From: Chlorobiota bacterium
GTDB taxonomy: Bacteria; Bacteroidota; Ignavibacteria; OLB7
Direction of reading: 5' to 3'
Assembly (NCBI GenBank): GCA_021296135.1
Contig: JAGWAZ010000006.1
Location: 80,858 to 113,095, forward strand
DNA: 32,238 nucleotides
Part shown: one piece after another, positions 1-8,065 of the stretch
How the letters are laid out: every line of letters starts with the position of its first letter
Position numbering within the stretch: position 1 is the first letter of the stretch
Translations under genes and position numbers: made by a program
Notes under the pieces: generated by a model
What the model saw: only the letters and a program-made list of their open reading frames with translations
What the model was told of the DNA's origin: nothing
Databases searched by the model: none

Positions 1-15
1 TATCGTTCGTGTTGG

Positions 16-94
16 TTTTACGGAGATTTCGTTGTTACTAAGAGTTCATAAGGCTAAAGATACATATCTATTTCAGTTCCTTATTAGAACATAG
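16..94 (+). repeat. Left copy of a 79-bp terminal inverted repeat
   Basis: These 79 bases reappear in reverse complement as the last 79 bases of the window (32160-32238). Reading both inwards from the TTTTACGGAG end, I find two mismatches: G/C at about base 38 and C/T at about base 65. Homology stops just after ACATAG. The left copy lies 9 bases past the stop of the first gene; 15 further bases (1-15) precede it and have no counterpart on the right. The element has no coding potential. It is most simply a dispersed intergenic repeat. Confidence 0.85.
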
Positions 95-103
95 CGTTTT
101 GAA

Positions 104-1471
104 TTAACCTGAAGATCTCCTTCCTCCGCTTCGTCCGAATGAACCGGATCGTCCTGAACCGCTGCTTCTTGTACGTGATGAGGCGCTGGTATATGAGGTC
201 TTCCCATTTACTGTCCGAGTTGAAACACGACCAAATCCAGCTGGTTTTGTCTTGCCAACGCCGGCTCTGCCCCCTTGAGTTGCAGAGGAGAACGTCGTTG
301 GTCGCCGAGTAGGCGAATAGTTTGGTCTTCTAACTGTCGAAGGAGAACGGAGCGAGCCATAGTTATAGGCCCTGACCGGCAGGAACATTGGATAGAATGC
401 GTAGAAGAACGGACTGTAATAGGGATGTCCACCGTAATAATAGGTCCGGTGTGTTGATGATGTACCTTCATCGACCTCACCAAGCTCGGCAATTGACTCT
501 GCGCTTGGCGGTTGGAAATCTGTCAAAGGCATCATCGTGACCTGAATGCCAGCATCACGGTAGGCGACAAACTCCTCGTTCAGATCATCAAGTTCCTCCG
601 TCCGTTTCTGGTCAGGGGTTGTGTAGATAATGCTTTCAATGTTTTCAGCCTTCAGATTTTCAGCTGTCGGCATTGTGGCGATATACCGGTTGTCAAAGGC
701 ATCCCTGCTATCACGGTACGGAGTAAGACGGTTACTATCCATGGCAAAGACTGTCGGCCCACCCTCCGAGCGTTTTTCCTTGTTCTCCTCAACTTCCTCC
801 GCATAATAGAGCATAGCACCGAGTGTCTCCTGTGAGGGGACAACACCATTCGGGTGAGGCCAGTTATCGAATGTGGTGACGACGTCGGCATAATCCGATA
901 GAGCTGCTGCGTACGCAACCGCCTCCGGTCCCGGAAGATCTACCACGATAGCAGTACTACCCGGGTTCTTGCTCTCTTCAAGGAGTTCTTTCATTCCAAG
1001 ACCGCGCGAATAGGCCTCATCCATGGTTTTCGAATGAACCGGCTGTACTGAGTTCTTCAACGAGGGCTGGTTCAGCGAGTTGATGAGTTCAGAAGAGACG
1101 AATTTTTTGTTTGCTTCTTCTGCGGGACCCCACGCCGTACGAAGCTTTTCAGGGTCGGTATACACTTTCCAGCCATCGATGGAGTTCTTGCTGTCGGTTG
1201 GAGAGGCATTTTTAAGTGCAAGTCTCTTTGATTCTGCTCCAACGTTCCAGCCAGATTCTTTCTGAACATCGATAGCATCTTTTGCGTTTGCAGCGGCCTC
1301 TTCGCTATCAAAGTCATCGTCACCACCGCAGCCAATCATGACGCCTGCTGAAGTCAGTAGAGCAGCCCCCGCGCCAATTGCCGCGAGACGTTTACCCACC
1401 TGTCGGCGATTAAGAGATTCTTCCCACCAGTTCTGTCCTTTCTCCTCGTGTTGTTCAAATTCCTTGTTCAT
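104..1471 (-). CDS. Tat-signal lipoprotein with Ser/Gly/Arg-rich C-terminal tail (YgiB-like layout)
   Basis: 455 residues; I do not recognise a named family. Seen: a twin-arginine-like signal (N-R22-R23-Q-V-G-K), a hydrophobic Ala/Gly/Leu stretch at about 29-46 and a lipobox ending M-I-G-C48, so it is probably exported folded and anchored by a lipid. Residues about 70-330 look like an alpha/beta globular domain. Residues about 343-375 are very rich in Tyr/Phe/Pro, and the last 80 are Ser/Thr/Arg/Gly-rich and end in Gly-Arg-Ser repeats. It lies 219 bases downstream of the ATP-grasp gene on the same strand. E. coli YgiB (DUF1190), encoded beside the related enzyme YgiC, is also a lipoprotein with an aromatic patch and a GFG/SRSxGG-type tail. 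The resemblance is architectural and the partnership is inferred. No Shine-Dalgarno is seen at the ATG. Confidence 0.8.
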   Translation of the reverse strand: MNKEFEQHEEKGQNWWEESLNRRQVGKRLAAIGAGAALLTSAGVMIGCGGDDDFDSEEAAANAKDAIDVQKESGWNVGAESKRLALKNASPTDSKNSIDGWKVYTDPEKLRTAWGPAEEANKKFVSSELINSLNQPSLKNSVQPVHSKTMDEAYSRGLGMKELLEESKNPGSTAIVVDLPGPEAVAYAAALSDYADVVTTFDNWPHPNGVVPSQETLGAMLYYAEEVEENKEKRSEGGPTVFAMDSNRLTPYRDSRDAFDNRYIATMPTAENLKAENIESIIYTTPDQKRTEELDDLNEEFVAYRDAGIQVTMMPLTDFQPPSAESIAELGEVDEGTSSTHRTYYYGGHPYYSPFFYAFYPMFLPVRAYNYGSLRSPSTVRRPNYSPTRRPTTFSSATQGGRAGVGKTKPAGFGRVSTRTVNGKTSYTSASSRTRSSGSGRSGSFGRSGGRRSSG

Positions 1472-1690
1472 GCTTGTTGTAAATGGCTATGAATGATAGT
1501 TGTTCGATTACCTATTTCTTAACCTTGGTCTTCTTTGTGCTAACATGTCGGTAGTGAGTAGCGGGTAGTGAGCTATCAGTCTGCACCACTGCCTGCGACA
1601 AAAGCTGTCTACTACAGACTCTATTAACCCACAACTCTATAAACCCTATGAACTCTACCAACTTCGGAGTGCAAAGAATACACAAAAGAG

Positions 1691-2980
1691 TCACGTCTCA
1701 ACAAATGTTGGTACAGTCACTGCCCGATAGTCAGTTGAGGCAGAAGAGAATCGAGCAAAGATACCGCCTGCCTTGCCACCGATCAAGAAGAGACCATAAT
1801 TCGGGACCATTCCATTTTCATCTTCCGCTGCATGAAAATACTCTTGAGCAATCCATCGTTCAGGGATGGCGTCCGTTACAATCCTTTCCCAGGTTTCAGC
1901 CGGAGTAATTCTTCCAATAAGGACTTCATCTCCTTCACAACCGAAGTCAGTCTTCAACACCCAACACTCTCTTTCACGTAAAAGAGTATTACTGTCAACG
2001 TCACAGAGTCGGAATGTGGGAGGGATGTACGCACGAATTGCATCCTGGGATTCATTGCTGAAGCGATGAATTTCCTTGTGCATAAGTGCCATTGCAAGTT
2101 TGTTTTGTGCGAGAATTGCCCCGAACGGGTTAACAACGGCCACACGACCATCAACATCTGCTCCGAGAATTGCCTGAAGTGGCTCATCGAGCGGATCAGG
2201 ATCGAGATATTCTTCGTCATGGAAAAGAACCGGTTCCCGTTCACCCCACCAGTCAGTTTTATAATGTCGTAATGCAATGTGTATCCGTTGTCCGAACATC
2301 CGGAGTGTGCCGTCAGGGGCTCGTGTCAGATTATAGGGTGATCCGAGAACGACCTTCCAGTTCTGATTCTCCAGCCAGGTGCGGTAGAGTTCAATCATAG
2401 ACAAGTCTTCAGGTATATCAGTCGGATAGATGATACCGACAGTCGGTTGGTCGGGGACGTGTTCGCCAAAGGTTGCTCGGTAAGAAGACCTGATCATTCT
2501 GAGGAACTTCTCTTCAAACTCAGCATTTGGATCGATCAGATCAGGATGAAAACGATGGCGGAGTTTATTAAGGATAACTGCCTCCGGTTCCCCGCTTGGA
2601 GTATCGGCGTTCAACTCGCAGATGCGAATGCTACCGTCGTTCAATACAAAGGCATCGGCTCGCGCGATACCATGCCATGCTCCTCCCGATGAAATCCACA
2701 TCACTTTCTGCCATGGTGTGAGATAGAAGGAACGTTCGAGTAGATCCTCGTCGTTGTAGACAAGATGAATCATCTCTGCATAAGCCGTACCAACTGACGT
2801 AATAGCTTGGCAAAAACGTTGGTGTTCTCCTTGCGTGAGTATGATCGGTTCGAGTCGAAATCGTTCTTTTCCTTCGACCCATGGGTCGCTAATAATGCAG
2901 GTGTTTATCAGCTCCTGAGCGAATAGACCATACTCCTCTTGGTCAATTGAATTCAGTCTTGCTTCTTGGTGCTTTTCCAT
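1691..2980 (-). CDS. Glutathionylspermidine synthase family ATP-grasp protein (YgiC/GSP_synth-like)
   Basis: 429 residues, close to stand-alone YgiC-type proteins (about 390) and shorter than bifunctional Gss (about 620), so it has the synthetase domain without the amidase. Seen: the substrate-side signature CELNADTPSGEPEA at about 121-134; a basic/aromatic patch RHYKTDWWGERE at about 238-249; the ATP-grasp lysine and glycine loop VLKTDFGCEGDEVLIG at about 341-356; and the end block with NYGLF, GGIFARFS and VPTFVET. The family joins a carboxylate to an amine through an acyl phosphate. Gss makes glutathionylspermidine, but for YgiC-like members the substrate is not established, so I give no specific reaction. 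It is probably cytoplasmic. It is followed on the same strand by the Tat lipoprotein, and 194 bases separate it from the upstream helicase stop. The family call is firm; the substrate is unknown. Confidence 0.88.
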   Translation of the reverse strand: MEKHQEARLNSIDQEEYGLFAQELINTCIISDPWVEGKERFRLEPIILTQGEHQRFCQAITSVGTAYAEMIHLVYNDEDLLERSFYLTPWQKVMWISSGGAWHGIARADAFVLNDGSIRICELNADTPSGEPEAVILNKLRHRFHPDLIDPNAEFEEKFLRMIRSSYRATFGEHVPDQPTVGIIYPTDIPEDLSMIELYRTWLENQNWKVVLGSPYNLTRAPDGTLRMFGQRIHIALRHYKTDWWGEREPVLFHDEEYLDPDPLDEPLQAILGADVDGRVAVVNPFGAILAQNKLAMALMHKEIHRFSNESQDAIRAYIPPTFRLCDVDSNTLLRERECWVLKTDFGCEGDEVLIGRITPAETWERIVTDAIPERWIAQEYFHAAEDENGMVPNYGLFLIGGKAGGIFARFSSASTDYRAVTVPTFVET

Positions 2981-3080
2981 GCCGGGAGTAGGTTACCCTG
3001 ATTTTTACGTACAGTATAACGCTTATCGGATGCCCTCCAAGCGGTTCGATTATGATGTGGCAGGTTTTTTCCATATTCAT

Positions 3081-3141
3081 GCTCTGCTTCGGAGCACCAT
3101 AGCAAAGGCTGCCCTCAAGCGACATAACAGTCGAGGGTGGC
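3081..3141. terminator. Two hairpins in the helicase/ATP-grasp gap, possible weak terminator
   Basis: The gap holds two stem-loops. 3081-3095 pairs GCTCTG with CGGAGC over a 3-base loop. 3108-3141 pairs GCTGCCCTC with GAGGGTGGC (two G-T wobbles), with an inner GAC/GTC stem. On the plus strand the second is followed directly by TTTTT, but no plus-strand gene ends here. On the minus strand, where the helicase ends at 3175, only TTT follows. A role in ending helicase transcription is possible but weak. Confidence 0.3.
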
Positions 3142-3174
3142 TTTTTGTAGGAATGTGGTTTGAGAAAAACCTTC

Positions 3175-5220
3175 TTATTCATCCTCCAAAACAAATCGAT
3201 CAGCAATCTCATCTGGTATGTCTGCGATGAACCGGGACGGTTTTGTGAGGGTCATCCCCATCTCACGGTCGTACAGATTAAGTGGGTAGGAGAGGATGAG
3301 TCGATTCTTTGCACGAGTTGCAGCAACGTACATCAAACGTCGCTCTTCTTCCATGTCATTCAGGTCTTCGGCAGCCCAAAATGAAGGGAAACGTCCGTCG
3401 AGCGCTGTTAGAATGAAAACGGTATCCCACTCAAGTCCCTTTGCACTATGGATTGTTGAGAGTACCAGCTTCTCATCATCCTCTCCCGCTTCCAGTCCCA
3501 CGACCGAGTCAGTTGGCGGTTCGAGCGCCATGTCGGCCAGGAAGGAATTGAGTGAGCGGTAGCGATCTGCAATTTCCGCAAAGACTTCAATGTCTTTTTC
3601 CCGCTTTGAGTAATCATCATACTTCCCTTGCATTATTGGCCGGTAATACTCGATTAATCGTTCTACCTTCTCAGGGACTGGTATTTCCTCAGATCCGATT
3701 AAGCTGAGGAAGCGGAAGAGAGAGCCGACCCGTTCGTTCCCCGGAGCGTTTTCGGCAGATTCTTCATTGAGGCGGAGCTCGCCGCTGGAAATCAGATCTA
3801 TGACATTCTGCGATGTACGAGGGCCAACACCTTCAAGTAAGAGAAGAATCCTGTTCCAGCTCACGACATCCTGTGGATTGTGAACTACACGAAGATAAGC
3901 CACGAGATCTTTCACGTGCGCAGCCTCAATAAACTTGAACCCACCCATCTTTATGTATGGGATGTTCACCTTGTTCAGTTCAATCTCCAGATCGAATGAA
4001 AGAAAACTGGAGCGGAAGAGAACTGCGATATCACTTAACTCTGTTCCCTGTTCCCGAAGTTCCAGTATCATCTGCACAATAAACTCCGATTGTAATTGAT
4101 CGCTCCCCGTGGCAACAATCATCGGAGTCTGACCACCAGTCCGCCGTGTATAAAGATGCTTCTCATACTTTTCCACAGCACGTCGAAGAATCTCATTTGT
4201 AAAATCGAGGATTGGCTGGCTTGATCGATAGTTCTCTTCGAGCTTGACAATCTCGGTTCCAGGAAACGCCTTTGGAAAATCCATGATGTTCCTGAAGTTC
4301 GCTCCACGAAAGCTGTAGATTGATTGCGAGTCATCCCCAACCACCATAACGTTTTTATGCTTTTCTCCGAGCAGCCGGACGATCTCGTGCTGAAGCTTGT
4401 TCGTGTCCTGATACTCGTCAACCATAATGTAGCGGTGCTTGTCGGCAAGGTGCTTGCGAATATCTTCGTGACGGTCGAGCAGCAGTGCCATGTTGACCAG
4501 AAGGTCATCGTAGTCCATCAGGTTATGGCCTGCTTTGTAATCTCGATAGGTACGGGCAAGTCCCTCAATCTCCTCGATCTCTCGTCGAAAATGAGAGTAA
4601 GCCTCCTCAACAAACTCTCTGACCGGTATAACGCGATTTATCGAAGCTGAGATGATCGATCCAAGCGTTCGTTTGCGTGGAAACCGCCGGTTCTTGGCAT
4701 CGAGTCCCATCTGCCCCCGCAGAAAGTTGATGGCATCTTCAGCATCGCCTTGATCGAGTATTGTGAAGTTGTTCTGATAGCCGAGGAGTTTTGCGTAACG
4801 ACGAAGCGTCAAGTTTGCGAAGGAATGGAACGTGCCGCCTTCAACTTGTTCGGCACGTGAGCCAACAAGGATAGCAGCCCGACGAAGCATTTCGGCAGCA
4901 GCTTTCCGGGTGAACGTCGTCAGCAGGATGTTGTCGGGACGGATACCGGACTCAATCATACGAGCAACACGATAGACCAATGTCCTTGTCTTGCCCGTTC
5001 CGGCACCGGCAATGACAAGGATCGGACCTTCAGTTTGCTCAACCGCCGCGAGCTGTGCAGCGTTCAACTCGTCGCTGTAGCGAATACTCAAGTGAGTTCC
5101 TTCGACTTCGTCTCGTCTTTTCAGAACGATCTTTTTGTGCCGTGCAGGCCGGGTCTCTTCAGCTTCACCGGTGAGAGCAGGAAGGTTAGGGTTCTGTTGA
5201 TCTGAGTCGTCGTGATTCAT
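3175..5220 (-). CDS. UvrD/Rep/PcrA-type superfamily 1 DNA helicase
   Basis: 681 residues; an ATP-dependent 3'-5' DNA helicase of the kind used in repair and replication restart. Seen in order: the Q-motif region ELNAAQLAAV at about 51-60; Walker A GAGTGKT at 72-78; motif Ia TTFTRKAAAEM; motif II DEYQDTN; motif III VVGDDSQSIYSFRGA; motif IV LEENYRSSQPIL; motif V TIHSAKGLEWD; and motif VI EERRLMYVAATRAKNRL. This is the full SF1A set. A charged leader of about 45 residues precedes the helicase core. The C-terminus stops soon after motif VI (SRFIADIPDEIADRF), so the long linker and Tudor-like tail of PcrA/UvrD (about 720-750 residues) is missing. The family is certain; the choice between uvrD, pcrA and rep cannot be made from this, so no symbol is given. 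Confidence 0.95.
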   Translation of the reverse strand: MNHDDSDQQNPNLPALTGEAEETRPARHKKIVLKRRDEVEGTHLSIRYSDELNAAQLAAVEQTEGPILVIAGAGTGKTRTLVYRVARMIESGIRPDNILLTTFTRKAAAEMLRRAAILVGSRAEQVEGGTFHSFANLTLRRYAKLLGYQNNFTILDQGDAEDAINFLRGQMGLDAKNRRFPRKRTLGSIISASINRVIPVREFVEEAYSHFRREIEEIEGLARTYRDYKAGHNLMDYDDLLVNMALLLDRHEDIRKHLADKHRYIMVDEYQDTNKLQHEIVRLLGEKHKNVMVVGDDSQSIYSFRGANFRNIMDFPKAFPGTEIVKLEENYRSSQPILDFTNEILRRAVEKYEKHLYTRRTGGQTPMIVATGSDQLQSEFIVQMILELREQGTELSDIAVLFRSSFLSFDLEIELNKVNIPYIKMGGFKFIEAAHVKDLVAYLRVVHNPQDVVSWNRILLLLEGVGPRTSQNVIDLISSGELRLNEESAENAPGNERVGSLFRFLSLIGSEEIPVPEKVERLIEYYRPIMQGKYDDYSKREKDIEVFAEIADRYRSLNSFLADMALEPPTDSVVGLEAGEDDEKLVLSTIHSAKGLEWDTVFILTALDGRFPSFWAAEDLNDMEEERRLMYVAATRAKNRLILSYPLNLYDREMGMTLTKPSRFIADIPDEIADRFVLEDE

Positions 5221-5253
5221 GAAACGAAGGTACGGAAATGCAGGGTGATCTTG

Positions 5254-5430
5254 TTAATCGTTATACGTTCTCTTTCTCAGATCGAATTCAAGGAGCAATA
5301 TAGCCGGTCGCTTGCGGATTTCTGGTTCAGCTTCCTCCATTAATACGACGGGCCGGTAGTTACTCTTCTTTCGCTTGAAGCGTATGGTGATAGTCGTCGA
5401 TACTGTTTGCAGGCCGTATAGCAATGCCAT
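5254..5430 (-). CDS. Possible small basic protein, 58 residues
   Basis: An ATG-to-TAA ORF of 58 codons fills most of the gap between the aminotransferase and helicase genes, on their strand, and ends 33 bases before the helicase start. The product is basic: it has an RFKRKK cluster near residue 18, then VVLMEEAEPEIRKRP, then a LLLEF/DLRKR end. I do not recognise it. An in-frame stop lies two codons upstream of the ATG and no Shine-Dalgarno is visible. It could be a chance ORF; without it this interval has no gene. Confidence 0.28.
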   Translation of the reverse strand: MALLYGLQTVSTTITIRFKRKKSNYRPVVLMEEAEPEIRKRPAILLLEFDLRKRTYND

Positions 5431-5512
5431 CTGTCAGAAATGATAAGTGCCGACAAAAGTTCGTCGACACTCTCAGTCTGTTTTGGCTTCTACAGGCCAT
5501 GCTTCGACGGCT

Positions 5513-6700
5513 TTATGTTGTCGCGACAACTTCATTCAACTTTGCTAATGCTACCTTGATTCGGTCAAGAGCCATCTGAATGTTCTCAATCGAGTTAGCA
5601 TAGCTGAAGCGGATAAATCCTTCGCCGTGAGCGCCGAAAGCTGTTCCACTTAGACAAGCTACCCCAGCTTCGTTCAGTAAATAGTGGGCCATGAACGCCG
5701 ATGAGCGACCTGTCCCTTCAATGTTCGGGAAGACGTAGAAAGCCCCATGTGGAGGGTGGCAACGGAAGCCAGGAATCTCGTTGAGTCCATCAACAATTGC
5801 ATCTCGACGACGTTTGAACTCAGTAATCATCTTTTGGGCAGCATCCTGTGATCCGTTCAATGCTTCGATGCCAGCCATTTGTGTAAAGCTGGCCGTGCAG
5901 CTTGTGCAGTTCGTCTGAAGTTTGGAAACAAGCGCAGCGATTGCCGGAGGCATTACACCGTAACCAAGCCGCCACCCGGTCATTGCGTAGGTCTTTGAGA
6001 AACCGTCCAACATTATTGTCCGCTCTTGCATATTCGGGAACTGCAGAATTGATCTATGCTCAAACCCATCATAGGTAATCCTCGAATATATTTCATCGCT
6101 GAAAATGATCATATTGTGCTGTTCGGCAATCGTGGCAATATCTCGGAGATCATCCTCAGTCAAAACGCCACCGGTCGGATTCTGAGGGGAGTTGATGATG
6201 AGCATCCGGGTCTTTTCAGTGATGCGTGATTCGAGGTCGGCCAAGTCGAAACGAAACTCCTTCTCTTCCTGAAGTGGAAGCGGCACAGCTTTTGCTCCCA
6301 AGAAGTTGATCACCGATTCATAGATGGGAAAGCCTGGATTCGGGTAGATTACTTCGTCACCTTCATCGATGGTTGCCATCATACCAAAGAACATGATCGG
6401 TTTAGCACCTGGCGTAACCACGACTTCATCAGGGGAGACATCAATGCCACGGGTCTTTGCAACGTATGCAGCAATTGCTTCACGTGCGTCGGGCATGCCG
6501 GGAGAAGGCCCGTAGTGAGTGAAGCCGTTAGCCAGGGCATCACGGCCGGCATCAATGATGTTTTGCGGAGTATCAAAGTCCGGCTCGCCAATCTCCAGAT
6601 GAACAATATCCCGTCCCTCTGCCTCAAGTGCTTTTGCCTTTACGAGAACTTCGAATGCCGTCTCGGTTCCAAGCCGTTCCATGCGATTTGCAACGTGCAT
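5513..6700 (-). CDS. Pyridoxal-phosphate-dependent aminotransferase, class I/II (aspartate aminotransferase type)
   Basis: 395 residues, normal for the bacterial Ib aspartate aminotransferase group. Seen: GEPDFDTP at about 38-45; NPTGG at 174-178; the cofactor-binding SDEIY with Asp202 and Tyr205; the Schiff-base motif DGFSKTYAMTGWRLGY with Lys236 and phosphate-binding Arg244; and near the end FIRFSYANS, which carries the substrate-carboxylate arginine. It should move amino groups between an amino acid (probably aspartate) and 2-oxoglutarate in the cytosol. Specificity within the family (aspartate, alanine, aromatic or LL-DAP) cannot be fixed. The start is supported by GGAG about 7 bases upstream of the ATG. 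A 119-base gap separates it from the next PLP enzyme upstream on the same strand, so the two may share a transcript. Confidence 0.92.
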   Translation of the reverse strand: MHVANRMERLGTETAFEVLVKAKALEAEGRDIVHLEIGEPDFDTPQNIIDAGRDALANGFTHYGPSPGMPDAREAIAAYVAKTRGIDVSPDEVVVTPGAKPIMFFGMMATIDEGDEVIYPNPGFPIYESVINFLGAKAVPLPLQEEKEFRFDLADLESRITEKTRMLIINSPQNPTGGVLTEDDLRDIATIAEQHNMIIFSDEIYSRITYDGFEHRSILQFPNMQERTIMLDGFSKTYAMTGWRLGYGVMPPAIAALVSKLQTNCTSCTASFTQMAGIEALNGSQDAAQKMITEFKRRRDAIVDGLNEIPGFRCHPPHGAFYVFPNIEGTGRSSAFMAHYLLNEAGVACLSGTAFGAHGEGFIRFSYANSIENIQMALDRIKVALAKLNEVVATT

Positions 6701-6819
6701 TGTGGTCTCCAGATTAATGGTATGAGTGTACTAAAATGTTTGTTCTCAATATAAGCAACACGGATGAACGCAAATGGATGAGGGTAATAGAGATAGATAA
6801 CAACGTAATTCTGAGATAC

Positions 6820-8028
6820 TCACATTGCCTCGCTTGCGAGTTCCGGAAGAATCTCGGCAATTCCCTGAAAGAGTCTTTCAAGATCATCTTGAGTGTTGTA
6901 TCCCTGGATCGATATGCGAATTATCTGTTTCCCGTTCCAATCGAAGACCGGAATTTCAACTCTGTATTCATCAAAGAGCCGTTGTTGAAGCAGATGACCA
7001 TCGACATGTTCTGGCAGAAGGAAAGCACACATCTGCACAAACCATTCAGGCGAGTTGGGGGAGAGTGCGATAAATCCGAATCTGGTGGAGAGTTCGGAAC
7101 GTGCTTTCACAACCAGTTCATGACATCGTTCCCGAACGCTCGGCCAATCATGCTCGCGCTGAAAGTTTATCGCTGCTCCGGTGGCAAGAGCAGGCGCCGC
7201 TTCACGTGTCCCTTGATACTCGTGGTGGTCGATAAACTCGGAATCCCCTTCATCTTCAGGCTCCCATCCCCAGCTCACAACCAGAGGATGTAATAGCTTC
7301 TGCATTTCCTGGCGTGCATAGAGGAAGGCCGATCCTTTTGGTGCACAGAGCCACTTATGCAGATTACTTGTGAAGAAGTCGGGATTAATTTTCTGGAAAT
7401 CAAGGTCAATTTGTCCGATTGAGTGAGCACCGTCAATAAGGGTGATGATACCACGTTCACGCGCAATCTGACAGAGCTCCTCTACCGGCAACGTCAATGC
7501 TGTCGGCGATGTGATATGGCTGATGAACAGAACTTTGGTTTGGTCGTTCATCCCTTCTACAACTCGTTGGACAATGTCCGGTTGGGTTGTAACCGGAACC
7601 GGAATTTCAACACGATTTAGTACGAACCCATGCTTGCGACGGAGGAATTCCCACATCCTATCACACGCTCCGTATTCATGGTCAGTTGTGAGAACTTCAT
7701 CACCCGGACCAAGCTCCAATGACCGGGCAACGATATGAACGCCGACAGTCGCGTTCGCGACAAAGACCAGATCAAGGGGATCGGCGTTAATAAATCTTCC
7801 CAGGTCTTCACGTGCCGTTCGCATAAGGTCGGCAAACTTCCTTGCATGATTTTCAACCGGACTGCGTTCAAACTCTCGTTGCCACTGTTGATACTCTTCA
7901 AAGACCGGATGTGGACATGCGCCGAAGGAGCCGTGGTTCAGAAATGCAAGCGCGGGATCAAGGAGAAAGAGGGAACGAAGGTGGTCATTGGGGTTTAACG
8001 TTGTGGTTGCTTGTTCAGTTGTTCTCAT
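6820..8028 (-). CDS. Aminotransferase class V-fold PLP enzyme, isopenicillin N epimerase (CefD)-like
   Basis: 402 residues. Seen: the N-terminal FLNHGSFGACP at about 29-39, typical of the CefD/EgtE-like branch; the loop ATVGVHIVARSL; the cofactor-binding DGAHSIGQ with Asp199 and His202; and the Schiff-base lysine in SNLHKWLCAPKG (Lys225). The family includes epimerases, C-S lyases and desulfurases. No beta-lactam or ergothioneine gene is nearby, so the substrate is unknown and the usual epimerase label should not be taken literally. The gene starts 37 bases downstream of the stop of the lipocalin-like gene on the same strand. No Shine-Dalgarno is evident. Confidence 0.88.
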   Translation of the reverse strand: MRTTEQATTTLNPNDHLRSLFLLDPALAFLNHGSFGACPHPVFEEYQQWQREFERSPVENHARKFADLMRTAREDLGRFINADPLDLVFVANATVGVHIVARSLELGPGDEVLTTDHEYGACDRMWEFLRRKHGFVLNRVEIPVPVTTQPDIVQRVVEGMNDQTKVLFISHITSPTALTLPVEELCQIARERGIITLIDGAHSIGQIDLDFQKINPDFFTSNLHKWLCAPKGSAFLYARQEMQKLLHPLVVSWGWEPEDEGDSEFIDHHEYQGTREAAPALATGAAINFQREHDWPSVRERCHELVVKARSELSTRFGFIALSPNSPEWFVQMCAFLLPEHVDGHLLQQRLFDEYRVEIPVFDWNGKQIIRISIQGYNTQDDLERLFQGIAEILPELASEAM

Positions 8029-8065
8029 GTATATGTGTGTTGTCTTAGTTGCTCAGTTCCAAGAT

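Noticed and set aside
208-918. ORFs inside 208-918 on both strands (up to 107 residues)
   Set aside because: They are other-frame readings of the Tat lipoprotein gene, with low-complexity or Arg-rich translations.
1540-1600. GGTAGTGAG short direct repeat upstream of the Tat lipoprotein gene
   Set aside because: Only two short copies, with no symmetry or array; probably chance.
6736-7293. 185-residue plus-strand ORF across the CefD-like gene 3' end
   Set aside because: It is antisense to a clear PLP enzyme and its composition looks like shadow coding.
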